In this document: piece by piece, positions 48,015-60,035 of the stretch
How positions within the stretch are numbered: position 1 is the first letter of the stretch
How the letters are laid out: every line of letters starts with the position of its first letter
NCBI RefSeq assembly: GCF_002994745.2
Contig: NC_037089.1
Location: forward strand, 78,702,347 to 78,766,346
DNA length: 64,000 bases
Direction: 5' to 3'
Source: Rosa chinensis
Taxonomy: Eukaryota; Streptophyta; Magnoliopsida; Rosales; Rosaceae
The notes under the pieces: generated by a model
What the model was told of the DNA's origin: nothing
Database searches by the model: none
Seen by the model: only the letters and a program-made list of their open reading frames with translations
Translations under genes and position numbers: made by a program

Positions 48015-48531
48015 TTGACGAATTATAGATAAATAAATATATATATATTCACAAAAATATATAAATATAATTTTTTAGACGAATTATATGTATATAATAA
48101 TAATAAAATGTATATTTTCTAGAAGAAAGTTAAAATAATTTAGAGCCATTAGATTTTGAAATGATAAGATAGTCTTTTTATTCAAGAATGACATGACATG
48201 ATTTGACAAATTAGTGAGGTGTATAGGTGACATGGCTTGACACCTAGGATTGAGGTCACAAATCTTAGGCCTCATTGAGGCCCTATATCATTGCCCTATA
48301 AAAATATATTCCTAGCCTTTTCAAACACTGAAAATGAAAATTGATAGGAATTGCAATTTCTCATGCCCGTGAAAAGAGCAAGGAATTGATTTCCTTTCCT
48401 TTCCTTTCCTCGAATCAAATGAGGCATGAGTTAATCAAGTTTTGTGATTAGTTCCAATAATTTTCTAAGATTTTTCTTAACACTCATGTTTAAAATTTTA
48501 TATTCTAAAAATTGAAAGAGATAGATTTGAG

Positions 48532-49941
48532 TAGGCCTGAGCATTTTAGCCCGAAAACCAGGACTGAATCAATTCGGACCTGAAGGTCCGGGCCTGACTT
48601 TGAGGAAAAAAATATAGAAAAAATTAAAGTCCGGACCATTTGCATTTAAACGGGCCAGTTCCGAGCCCTGACATTCATAAGCCCCAAAGCCCGAAGAAAT
48701 ATATAACCCTATATTCGTAAGTATATTGTCTTCAGTGTGTTGACTAAGACTCTTACTTCAGTCAACATTAAAAAATTCGCAGCCTTCTTCTGCAACCCCG
48801 ACCCTTTCCTAAATTGGCAATCTGGCATAGTGCCATCTGCAGCCTTCGTTTTAGAAACCCAGCATCCTAGCAGCTTGAACCCAGCAATCGATTCCTAGAT
48901 TTTCCCTTAGCCCTCAAGCACAAAGTCCTAGCATTCGCTATTTCGAAACCTTCAGTTTTCCCGATTTCCGAAAACCCATCAATTCGTAGCATTTGCAGCC
49001 TTCGGGTTCTTCGATTACTAACTCGATTCCTTAGGCCTCAATCGATTCATAGCTTACCCGATTCATAACTTTACAGATTTCCCGATTTCCATAAACCCAG
49101 TAATCCCTAGCCCTCAATCCATTCATAGATTACCCAGTTTCAAATTTGAACAAGTACCTAGCTTTCCCGATTTCCATAAACCCATAATTCCCTAGCCTTC
49201 AATCCCTTATGGCCTTCTTCGATTACTAACTCAATAACTCGGATCTTTGGCAATGGAACCCAAAGCAGCTACAGTTTGTGGGGACGAGTTGGTGGTGGCT
49301 TCCAGCTTGTCTGAGGGCAGTGATGATAGTGAGCCGGTAGGTGGTGCGACTGGCATTATTGTTGTTTTTTTTTCCTTCTGCTCTACTTTAATCAATTTCA
49401 AGGAATTGTTGTTGTTGTTGTTGTTTTTTTTTTTTTTTTTTTTTTTTGCAGCTTTCATTGGTTTTGCAATTTTGATATATGTTGGAAACTTAGATATTGC
49501 TGGAAAGTGAAAACTTAGGTATATGTGGTATGTGCTTGCTTGTGTGCCTAATGCATTTGTTAGAGTAATGATAATAACTGTGTGCCTAATGTATTTGAGT
49601 GCATTTTGTTGTGCATTGTGATGATATATGCTTGCAATGGAACTTTGAAGATGGTATGAAGTTTGAATGTTATTCTCTTCAATTTGTAGCTTAGTTTGTG
49701 ATGTGTATGATGTTATATTTTTCTTCTAAACCCAAAACATGATGAAACTGTGGAGAAAATGAAGGTAATCAAAATTAGACTTTTGGACCCGAAAACCCGG
49801 CAGGACCGGCCTGGGACTGAACAATGCGGGCATTCATGGTCCCTATAATTGAAAAACGTTATTTGAGCCCGGCCCGAATAAAACGGGCTTAGTCCCGGAC
49901 CTAGCAAATTGACATGCGGTCCCTACCTGTACCCAGGTCTA
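48532..49941. mobile_element. hAT-like non-autonomous element
   Basis: The ends TAGGCCTGAGCA and, on the complement, TAGACCTGGGTA form a short inverted repeat; subterminal regions are rich in CCCGGCCC/GGGCCGG-type motifs, typical of hAT families. Flanks GATTTGAG (48524-48531) and GATTTGAC (49942-49949) are an 8-bp duplication with one mismatch. A short frame starting MEPKAATVCGDELV (49253) may be a relic of the first transposase exon, inferred only from position. Confidence 0.8.
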
Positions 49942-49949
49942 GATTTGAC

Positions 49950-51860
49950 TTCAAAATAGGTGTGCTATAATAGAAGATCTGGACATAAATCGAGTCAAAT
50001 TTCAAACTCGGCCGCACAAAACTTTCGTTGAAAATTATGGAGTGCCTCTGATTTATGTTCAAAGCACGTACAACAAAGAATGTATTTGTTGATCTTATAT
50101 GATTCTGGCTGCTCTCAACACAAGAATATATTCCAACCTAAACAAGTTGGTCTAACCCCATCAATAATAAATTATGCAAAAATTCTCCGATGTACGAGTA
50201 CAGCGAGACCCACTCCTAGCTAAATGGGTACATTGATGGAGATGGAGGAGGAGGCATTGTTATTTTCAAAATGGAATGGCGTGGATAGTGAGGAGGAACA
50301 CTTGCAAGATCAAGATAGACGTAAAGGTGAAAACATGTTTCACGTGACACTCATTGCATGCCATCCATAAATTGGCTTATTGAGTTTCCAACCCCATTAA
50401 TGTAAACTTAATTACACGCAAATCTACTCAAAACATGATCAAAGGAAGTCTCATATATAATGATACATAACCGTGAAAATGATATTTGTTAGATACCGTA
50501 TAATTTTACCATTCTATTCATTACATAATTAGCAAGAACATACTAGAGAGTTGACTGACCTTAAGGACCGTGACAATGCACTGTTTTAGAGTTGTTGTCA
50601 CGCCAACCACAATGACAACAATCACGAAGCAATGTTACCCCAATTTTTAACACGTATCTTAAGTAAAATTACAAGTGTATCTTTTAAACCCTAAATGTTG
50701 TTTCCCTTTCATATGATTTAAGGGTGTCTTATTATCTCACTCTCGTACTCATCATCTTCCAAATCTTATATTGCCACATTACTAACTCTTATACATGCTA
50801 GTTCACTTTTTTGCTCCTGGGTAGGTCATTCTATATCAAAGGCAAGAGGTGTCCAATCTCAAGTTTAAAGGGTTGACCGATCTTCTAGTGGATTCCAATC
50901 ATCAAAATAGAAATAAAAAGGTATAGTTTATGATATTCTTTGTTGCCTATTTGAATACAATTCATGCTTAAGCCTGCAAATTTACCAAGAGCACCCATGT
51001 ATGAATGTAGCGTATAGTGTTATGTTGAATCATGTTTGCCTACTCAATTAGTTTATTGTTTACTCAGTTGTGTTTAATTGCCGTTAGATTGAATTCTAAC
51101 CATGGAGAACAATAAACTTAGTCCAACTGCTTTATTATTCGTCACTATTAGAGTCCATTGATTGTTGAACACAACTAATTAAGTAGGTGAACATGATTGG
51201 TGTTATGGTCTAATAGTTTGTCGTTTCCTATTTACATTGATCATTGAACGCAACTAAGTAGGTGAAATTATAAATTTCAAAGAGCAAAAGCTCATGTCCA
51301 AATTGGTATGCACATATTTGTCCCAACTCTATGTTATTTCTCTACATTTGACAATCAAATTTATGATTTAACCGTTAAAAAGTTAAATCAACTTTCAAAT
51401 ATCATCTTTGCCAAAAATAAATGTAAACAAAAATCATTTACTCATTTGATTGGTGAAAGTTAATAATCCAATCCATAATCGATTATCTAACAATTCAATA
51501 TAAGAGAGTTTAGACACACAGTTTTTGACAATTCAATATAAGAGAGTTTAGACACACAGTTTTTGACTTAAATTTATGCCGTTTTAAAGTTTGTTTGGTT
51601 GATTTTTATTTTTATTCGACGCTTTCGCTGTTTTTCTAAAAGTGTTTCACATATATGAATAGGACCACCATTCCCATTATCCAATTTATAGCTTTGAAGT
51701 TAAAAAAGAAATCAATCCCCAATAATTAACCTTTTCTAGGTAAACTACAGCAGAAAGAAAAGAAACAGAAAAAAAAAAGTTGAAAAATTTTCCCAACAAG
51801 ACCCTGAAATACAAATCTCGAAAATGGAGAAACTTTACCCCAAAATTTTGGCTCAATATC
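49950..51860. other. Intergenic region with repeat remnants
   Basis: It contains the second copy of the dispersed repeat (about 50620-50920) and a 38-bp tandem duplication (51491-51566). No gene was seen. Confidence 0.45.
51491..51566. repeat. Tandem duplication, 2 x 38 bp
   Basis: CAATTCAATATAAGAGAGTT begins both perfect units (51491, 51529). Confidence 0.97.
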
Positions 51861-51861
51861 T

Positions 51862-51875
51862 CCCGCTATAGCGGG
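51862..51875. promoter_or_regulatory. Perfect 14-bp palindrome in the CDCA7-type promoter
   Basis: CCCGCTATAGCGGG lies about 140 bp before the ATG at 52014. Each arm, with its neighbour base (TCCCGC/GCGGGC), resembles an E2F half-site, and animal CDCA7 is known as an E2F target. Binding here is inferred. Confidence 0.45.
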
Positions 51876-52013
51876 CGAATGAAATTCAAAAAGTGCGCGC
51901 CTCGTCTTCAATTCTCAAATACCCCCACTCTTGACCCAAATTGAAATTCAATCTCAGACTAGAGACACAGAATTGTCTGAATCTGAGAGCCACAAGATCC
52001 CAGCCTCGAGCAA

Positions 52014-55000
52014 ATGGCCGGAGTTCGTGTCGTCGGTGGCCGGATCTACGATTCCGAGAACGGAAAAACCTGTCACCAGGTCTGTTTCATTTTCAATTGT
52101 TTGGGAGTCAATTTTATCTAATTGCGAGAAGCTAGGGCAAGTAGAAAGTTGTAATTTGGGGGTCAAATTTTATTTACTCTTACAGTGCCGGCAGAAGACT
52201 AGGGATTTTGTGGCGTCGTGTAAGAATCTGAAGAAGAAGGCTCGCTGCACCATTAGCTTTTGTCATAAGTGCCTCTTGAACAGGTTAGGTTTTGAAAGTC
52301 TCACTTTTTGAATAAATTTTGGGTCTTTTTGATGGATGTGATATTGGGTGTGATGACTGGATATAGATATGGAGAGAAGGCTGAAGAGGTGGAGCTTTTG
52401 GAGGACTGGAACTGCCCCAAATGTAGGGGGAATTGTAATTGTAGTTTCTGCAGGTAAATGTTGGATGTTGGTGTAATTTAGTAGCTGAATTGGATGTTTG
52501 CTTTTTACCTGATTTGAGAAATGTGTAATTTGCCAGGAAGAAACAAGGCCTCAAACCCACTGGTCTACTTGTTCACACAGCCAAGGAAGGTGGGTTCGGT
52601 TCGGTTTCGGAGATGTTGACTGCGAGAGGACCGGAGAATTTTGGTATTGAGAGGAAGGTTGCGGAGAAGGTCGGGTGATTTTGCTTTTAGTGTTTGCAAG
52701 TTGCATGTTGATATTTGGTATTTTGTTTTAATTTGATTGGGAAAGGTGTTGTTTAATGTGTTAATGCTGTTGAATTTTGATAGGTGGCTGTCGATGGAAA
52801 GGAGAACTCTGTTGATCAAAAGATTGAGGCCAGCCTGAATTCAACACAAAATCCTGAGGAGGGACAAGTCAAGAAAACAAAGAGGAAAGGATTGAAGGAA
52901 ATCCGTAATGGCAGCAGGGATGATCCTAAAGTCTCCGAGGATGGCAGCAGGGATGATCCTAAAGTCTCCGAGAATGGCAGCAGGGATGATCCTAAAGTCC
53001 CCGAGGATGGCAGCAGGGATGATCCTAAAGTCTCCAAGGATGTTGCTGTAAAAGAGGTGAAATCAAGAAAGAGAAAAAATAAAGATCGAAGAGAAGAAGC
53101 AGATGATGCGAAACTGCAAGGTGAAGAAGTTCAAAATGTTGTGAACAACAATGATGTCAAGAGGAAGAAAAAGGCCAAGGACAAGGTCAAGAGTAGCAAA
53201 GAGACTTGCAGAGTTGAGGAATGCACCAAGAATATTCTGAACAAAAAAGTTGAGCCTGAGCTTCCTTTGCCTGAGGGCATTCCCTTAACAAGTGTCTTGG
53301 GAATTGAACTGCCTCCTGAGGATGCTGGAAATGCTCTGCAATTTATGGAATTTTGTTCAGCTTTTGGAGAGGTAATTTGAATTTTTCTGATATTAAATAT
53401 TAGATGAATGATTGCTGCTCTAAATCTGATTGTGATTTTCTATAATGCACTGTTATAAACCTTCTGATTTTGCGTTGATGCAACTATAATGTACTCTAGG
53501 TTCTCAAATTCAAAAAAGCACAGGCTGAATCTATAATTGGTGAATTACTGCGCCAACGAAGTGGGCGAGCTGGCCGCCCTGGACAATACTCCTCACTTAT
53601 TCGGTTTCACATGCAACTATTATCTCTACTACAGGAGGATATGGGAGAGGAGTAAGAATTCTGCCTTATAACTTTTATATAGTATTCAACTGAATAAAGT
53701 AATTAGGCTTCAATGGTGAAAAGAATTCATGAACATTTTTATTGTTGGGATTATATAAATAAAATACTTGAAGAAATAGCTGACTGCCGATATCATTTTC
53801 CTGTTAGGCCTTCATCTATAGATGAAATGAGCCACAAAAATTCATGGTTCCAAGATCTGGGTAAATGCATCTCTGAATCTGAGTCTGAACACCTGTTGAA
53901 GGAACTGCCTACAGATTGTTTCAGTAGAGGTGGTGCTGGATATGATATCTTAGACCTCTCTCAGAAGCTCAGACTCTTAACTTACCTTTGTGATGAGGTG
54001 ATTTGCACTTCGTAAGTACAAAGAGGGTATTTTGACTCTAATTTACAAAAGTTCATGTTTTGTGGGTCAAGAGTAAGATGAAAACTTTTCAATCTTTCCT
54101 CCAGTAAACTGAGGAGCTGGATAGAAGAACAGCATGAAAAGATTGTTGAAAGCGAAAAGGAAGCAAAAGGAAAAGTTAATGCAGCCAAAGATAAGGTAAA
54201 GATATAGTATAAGGCAAGAATCCCTTGGAGCCTACATGTTAGTTCTGCTTAAAACTAATTTTATTGTTAATGTACAGGAAAAACTCCTCAAGCGGAAGTT
54301 GCAAGATGAGGTGGCGAAGCTTATTATTGCAAAAAATGGTGCTCCTCTGTCAATTTCAGAACATGAAGCTCTTGTTTCACAAATAAAAAGTGAAGCAGCT
54401 CAAGCTCATGCTGAGTTGCTTGAAGCAGAGGGCATAGTGCCTAAAAGTATGTTCCCATTTCTAATAGCTTTAGTTCACCGTGTTTTATGAGAAACATGAA
54501 CTGTTTATCTGGTACAAGTGCTGTTTCTTTGTGTCATTTTTGTTACACTGAGTCTTTCGCGAATCTTTTTCATACATGCATGTGTTAAGAGTTCCTTGTA
54601 CATATTTTGTAGAGAAACATAGACGTGATGCTTTAAGAACGGAGCCTTATCGTGTGGATGTTGATGGCCGCATCTTTTTGAAATTAAAGGGTTACAACAA
54701 TGGAGAAGATATCGTGCTTCAAGGTTAGATTTTTGAGTGGTCTCAATTTTAATAAGTTTTGTTCCAGTTTATGAGTCTGGACATTAAATTTGGTATTGTA
54801 CAGATTTGGGGGCCTGGGATGCAGTTGTATCTAAAGAAGAATGGTTTGTTTATGGTGCGGAGACAAAGGAAGCAATTGAAAATTACTGTTCTTCTTTAAG
54901 GTATGCACAGTTACTCGTCTTACATTTTCAGTTTAGTTGAAACACCCTCTGATTCACATGATATCGCGTACTTTCTGTAATGTGGCTCTCCAGAACTCAA

Positions 55001-55118
55001 AGTTTTGTTTGCTTATAAAGGTAATAACTTGAGTGTTTGCTTGGTTTGCAGGAGAAAAAAGTCTAGTGGAACCATGTCGCAAACTGTTCCTCGTGAAAGT
55101 GATGAAGAAAACATGTAG
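52014..55118 (+). CDS. CDCA7-type zinc finger (zf-4CXXC_R1) and DDT-like protein
   Basis: A probable nuclear chromatin factor. Animal CDCA7 partners the remodeller HELLS, whose plant homologue is DDM1; a like role here is inferred. Twelve exons: 52014-52079, 52186-52283, 52367-52453, 52537-52669, 52784-53371, 53500-53651, 53808-54011, 54105-54195, 54278-54446, 54613-54723, 54804-54900 and 55052-55118; 620 residues, in phase throughout. The N-terminus (about 1-90) has the Cys pairs CHQC, CHKC, CPKC and CNCSFC of zf-4CXXC_R1. A basic, low-complexity middle includes four 11-residue [11 protein letters not shown] repeats. Then a DDT-like region ([38 protein letters not shown]) and a C-terminal part with a coiled-coil-like segment. 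The start is the first ATG after a GC-rich leader and gives [17 protein letters not shown], usual for this group. Confidence 0.93.
52906..53040 (+). repeat. 33-nt coding tandem repeat, four units
   Basis: GGCAGCAGGGATGATCCTAA starts each unit; the encoded unit is [11 protein letters not shown] with S/P, D/N and E/K variants. It lies in the disordered part of exon 5. Confidence 0.95.
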
Positions 55119-56060
55119 ATGAGGGCCATGGTTATTTCAAATGGCATATACTCCTAATTTGCTTTACAATTGAATAGTGTAGATCATCAAGAGATTGGCT
55201 GCTTCTGTCCGAAAGGAATTGTCAGTGTTGTAGAAGTAGGTTCACATACACAGTTGCAAGTATTTTGGCTGCCCAATTGTTCTGCATATCTTCCTATATG
55301 GTGAAGCTGATTCAGAAGTGTTGTATTTTGATTTGTAACTGGGAGTTGTACCCCACTATTTTTTGGGCGATCTTAAGGAATTGTACAACAGAGGAACCCC
55401 AAACTGATTAGTAATTTCTGAGTTCATATTATTTGCTGCATTTGTTTGCAGATTCATCTTGATGTTTGTTACAGTAGATCATAATGTAATATTCTTCATC
55501 AACTTATCTATGATTTTATGCAGCATCACCTTTGGGGAAATAATGAACCTAAATTCTACTTCACTTTCTTTTTAAAATCCTTGGTGACAGTAACAATGCC
55601 AATTGCTCAACCCCTTGATGCATCAAGACGCTCGTTCAAGTCATCAAGACGTTAACTTCTTCTTTTGAAGTCATTCTTTTGGAACATTTTTGAGAGACCA
55701 GTTTAGTGGCATATGCTATTGTAATATTGCACAACTTAAGTGCTTTAGCCTCTAGGTGCATTCATTCACATATCTTGCTTGACAACCAAAAAAAAATAAT
55801 TCATTCTGCACATTCGGAGCATTTAGTAAACAATGACAATGTTATTGTTTTTTTATCGAGTTATTGTTCATTCATGTACGTGCAATATTCAAATTTGATT
55901 ATTCAAGAACAGTTTTCGTGTAGATTATTTTCGTCGTAACCTTCTTATAATTATAAAAATAAATTCTTTTCAGGACAATCCAACTGGTCACAAAGTTTTC
56001 TAAAGAAAAGTAAATGGAAAAGAAAATATGAAGAAAGAAAAATGGATAACATGAGGACAC
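55119..56060. other. Intergenic region
   Basis: Contains the 3' UTR of the CDCA7-type gene and the promoter of the next gene. No further gene seen. Confidence 0.5.
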
Positions 56061-56165
56061 GTAACCAGAATTTTGGCGGTTGAGAGCAGCCACTCCAAAC
56101 TCCAAACAGCTCTGCTCTGCTCTCTCTCTCTCAAGCTTCAACCTTTTTCTCAAAGAAAGCCTGAA

Positions 56166-59100
56166 ATGGCAACTGTAACCACCGCAAGAGGAGGAGGAAG
56201 CATCCTCTGCTCCCACCATGAACCCTTCACCCGCCACCGCTTTCTCTCTCTCCACCCACCTCGCCCCCTCCTCCACCGCCACCCATCAAAGCCCACCTCC
56301 ACTTTCCTCACCCATTCCAAGCCCATTGGGCCCATATTGAAACTCACCGCCCCACGAGCCGCTGACACCTCCTCCGTCCCCACCACCGGCGACAAAGCCA
56401 TAGTCACCGACGACCAGTTCTCCCTCGCCAAGGTTGGCCTAAAGTTCTCTGATTTTTTTACTCTGTTTTATTCATTTTCATGATGTAAAGGTGTGAACTT
56501 TGCAGGTTTCATTTGGTTCTATTGGATTAGTTGGTGGGATTACACTGTTAGGGTGAGTTGTTAATCCTATTTTGGTTCTTGGGTAAAGTGTATTTAGTAC
56601 TAATAGTAGTATGTTCTTTTGGGTTTTGTGTGTTGTGAGCAACAGGTATGGTTTTGGGGCATACTTTAATATCCTACCTGGTTCTGAATGGTCAGCATTG
56701 ATGTTAACATATGGGTTTCCTCTTGCAATCATTGGTATGGCTTTCAAGGTAAAATCTAAATCCTGTGTACAACAGCCTATGGACAGTATTTAAGAACATA
56801 TTGTGCAGTAGTTTATGTTCGGTTTGCAGTCCAGGATATTGTGTGATTACAGAAATGAGTAGCGAATGAGAACCCGAATTGATTTGTCTGTCGCATAATA
56901 GTATGTTTATTTCTCTGTTTTTGCAGTATGCAGAACTAAAGCCGGTGCCATGCTTGACTTATTTGGATGCTCAGCAATTAAGGGAAACAGCTGCCACCCC
57001 GATTCTTATGCAGGTGCTTGCCTTGCATTGAATTACTATTTACATTAGATGTGGTCATTTTAAGAAGATGGATATGTGGCATATGACGTGATAAATTTCT
57101 CACTTCACCGTCAAAACTTAGGAGTCCAACTGGCTAGAAGTTTGTGTTGTCATTGTTTCTCTCTTACTATCCGGTATGAATATAGGCATCTTTGATTTTA
57201 GCATTCTCAATTGCTTGCAGTCGAGCATGCTTTCACTCTTGTCCTTCCTTATAACAATTTGAACATATCTGGGGGCATTAAGGCTCCATGTTTTGAGAAT
57301 TTATTTACTGACCACAGTGTCAGTTTAAGAGTTACCTTAAGTTGACAATCAAAAGGATCATCTTATACAATGCTTGTTTGAGAGTCAGCATCACTATGAC
57401 TTAAATACAATCTTGTGGAAATGCCACCATCCCTTTGGAACTTTGGGGGTAGTTTTAAAAACCCGCTTGAATTTCCATCAATGTCAACCACGAACTATTG
57501 AGGATTGTAATATTCCAATCTTGTAGTCCAACCCTTAGAATATGAGTGAAGGTAGCATTTGCTACTACTCAACTACCCAAATATCCAGGGTGGATGACTA
57601 TTTCCCCTATAATTTTTCTTGAAGTAATCATACTGACAATAAACATAAACACTTTGTACCTTCATAATCCCACAGTATATAAATATATTGCACCACTCCA
57701 ATCTCAGTGAACTCTTTTCGTGATGATTCATGTTGCATGGAGCCAATTGTGCAGCACATAGGCCTTGTCCTGCTTTCTAAGTTAATATATGACATCTTTT
57801 TTTTTTAATGCACAGGTAGATAGATTTGGTCTCGTGCATCAACATCAAATGCTTTAGTTTTCTTGTGTTATTTTCCCAAGTTAATATGATGTATGAAATT
57901 ACATATCTATAATTAGGTCAGGAATGATGTTACGAGATACCGCTATGGGGATGAGCAGCATTTGGATGAGGCATTAAAACGAATTTTCCAGTATGGTCAG
58001 GTAAGTTGTCCGATTGTGTGTCTATGTACTTATGTAGAGATTTATTCGTCCATTCTGTTTTTTTGGAATATTGTGCGTGGGACACAGAAAAGTTTCTCCT
58101 TCCTATCCTATGAAGAAGTCAACTCATTATCTGCTACATACTTCACCTGTAATTGTAGTTAAATGTACATAACCTTATGCAAAAGGTGGTTACATCCTGT
58201 CGGTTGGATGTACTTCAACCTCTGGTGTGGGTTTGATATTGTTTTTTGTTCTGTTTTACTTTACAGGGTGGGGGAATTGCTCGGAGGAGTGCGCCTGTTC
58301 TACAAAGGATTCGTGAAGAGGTATGCTGAGTGTAAACTTTTTGATCACCTCCAAGTGACTAATTTTTTTTTTCTCTGAATGTATTAACAGCAAATACTCC
58401 AGTCACAGGCTTATTTGCTCTATTGCAATTAGTTTTAAGTATAGGAATACATTTTTTTTTCCCTTCTGTATCCTATTACACACAAGAGAAGACCGAGGAC
58501 CATGATAATTTCATTAAGTATATTGTCTTTTAAGGATTCAAATAATCCCTAATATTCTATTCCTTGTTTCTTATAGAAGCCTTTCTTACTAAGTTGATAT
58601 TTGATCAGAGTCTTAGTTGAATCCAAGTGACCTACAAATTTACAGTTACTATCATTTTTTCTCCATTTGTCATCTTGCTATCATATGTTCCTAGGTCACA
58701 GAAGATGGTAGATACTGTTTAGTCCTGGTGTTTGAGGCAAAATCTCTACAGTTGTCTGATTTTGAACAAAGACAGGTAAATTTTATGAGCCTTAGAAAGA
58801 TTACTGCTGCTTTCTTTCAGTCTGAGAATGAAATCCTAGTTCAATTGTTGAACATTTTCCATCTTCAAATTTACTCATGGAAATCATGTTTTAAAGTTTC
58901 CTTGGGTTGATGGCAAATTTAATGATATGGCCTTCTTTCAGCTTTAAGACTTATTAAGCCTCTGATTTCAGAATAGCAAAAAAAGATGGACACTGATTCA
59001 TCAATTTTTGTTGTTTTTCTAGGCTAAATTTACATCATTCTTCGGACCAGGCATTTCAGCTGAAATTGGTGAGATTTGGACCTAAATGTTTCAATTGTCA

Positions 59101-59277
59101 AAATATTCAAGTTATAGATTAGGAGCGTGGTGCCAGTGCATACGGCAATCTGAATTCTGCTTCTGCATCAAATTTTTCAATATAATTCTTACTTAAGTTT
59201 CTGGTGCAGCCAAGGGAGAGGAGAATTTATATGAAGTCAAACTTATTTCCAACTCCAACGTCAACCCCACTGCATAG
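56166..59277 (+). CDS. Chloroplast DUF2854 membrane protein
   Basis: A conserved membrane protein shared by cyanobacteria and plastids, of unknown function as far as I know. Nine exons: 56166-56432, 56506-56552, 56646-56748, 56927-57013, 57917-58000, 58267-58320, 58695-58775, 59023-59068 and 59210-59277, giving 278 residues. Residues 1 to about 65 are rich in Ser, Thr, Pro, His and Arg with few acids, a typical transit peptide. Two membrane segments follow (VSFGSIGLVGGITLLG and SALMLTYGFPLAIIGMAF), then the family signature YAELKPVPCLTYLDA, VRNDVTRYRYGDEQHLDEAL and a stromal or lumenal domain containing FFGPGISAEI. Exon phase closes throughout, and the gene looks intact. The DUF2854 name rests on recall of the cyanobacterial AELKPVP/VTRYRYG motifs. 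Confidence 0.88.
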
Positions 59278-60035
59278 CCGTTTACAATGTATGATAGTTT
59301 AACCAAACACTCCCATGTATGATATATTCATTTTCATTACATAGCTTGTCAATTGTAAAACCTATGTTTATATTCAGTTGGCAAAAGCCTACTTGTATCA
59401 TACATAGAATTTTGAAGAGGAACAGAAAGAAAGATGAGCAAAATTGAAGTCTCTATCACTCATCCCTTTGGCTTCAGATTCAATTCTTTCTATGGTGGTT
59501 TAATTAATTGGTGCTTGGCACATTTCTTGAAGCTTTTCTAGACTTGCTGCTTTTAACTACCTGGGCTTCCCAATCAAGCGAAAAGAGTAAACCAACCTAG
59601 TAGGTTTTCCTTGTATCTGAGATTCATAGCAAGTTTTACTACCAAGATTTTCATATTTCAAAATTTCTTGCCAAGATGCTATGTTAGTTTCGTACTAAAT
59701 TATGACCAGGTAAATGTCCCATATGAAGTTCTTTTCTGTAGAGAGATTCTACCACTTTTTACGGCACAAACAAAAAGCATGCATGTGAACCTTTTGTCAG
59801 CCATTTGGACCATAAACAAGAACAAAGCATAAAGATGACTGATCTATTCTACAACAGAAGAAAACCGACACAAAACAACCACTAAAGACCGCATTACAAG
59901 ATTCATTCTTCTCTTCTCTTGATCACAGACGAACACAGTGACCCTGCAGCAATTCTCAAGCCACAGAATCTCATAGACCCCTGCAATGGGTCTCTCTACA
60001 TTATTGATTTGCAGTTCTCTCTTTTGTTTTCATAT
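59278..60035. other. Intergenic region between convergent genes
   Basis: 3' flanks of the DUF2854 gene (plus) and the unknown gene (minus). No other feature recognised. Confidence 0.5.

Larger units (their letters stand above)
45462..48296. mobile_element. 2.8-kb long-TIR element (MULE-like), non-autonomous
   Basis: An exact 10-bp target duplication TATAAAAATA (45452-45461, 48297-48306) encloses inverted repeats about 700 bp long. Ends align as GAAAATGATTTGTGGCCCTA and, on the complement, GGGCAATGATATAGGGCCTC, both followed by AATGAGGCCTAAGATTTGTG. The arms continue through (TA)n tracts to about 46190 and back from about 47618. The centre is a tandem array. No transposase was seen. Long arms with a 9-10-bp duplication suggest a Mutator-like origin. 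Confidence 0.9.

Noticed and set aside
47831..48028. Lys/Tyr-rich frames in TA-rich DNA
   Set aside because: Low-complexity translations of the right arm of the long-TIR element.
49247..49510. 87-codon frame with a poly-Leu/Phe tract
   Set aside because: The tract is GTT repeats and a poly-T run inside the hAT-like element.
53713..54015. Exon start at ATG 53713 in the CDCA7-type gene
   Set aside because: Joining there breaks the frame from exon 6; the acceptor CTGTTAG at 53807 keeps phase and gives a sensible protein.
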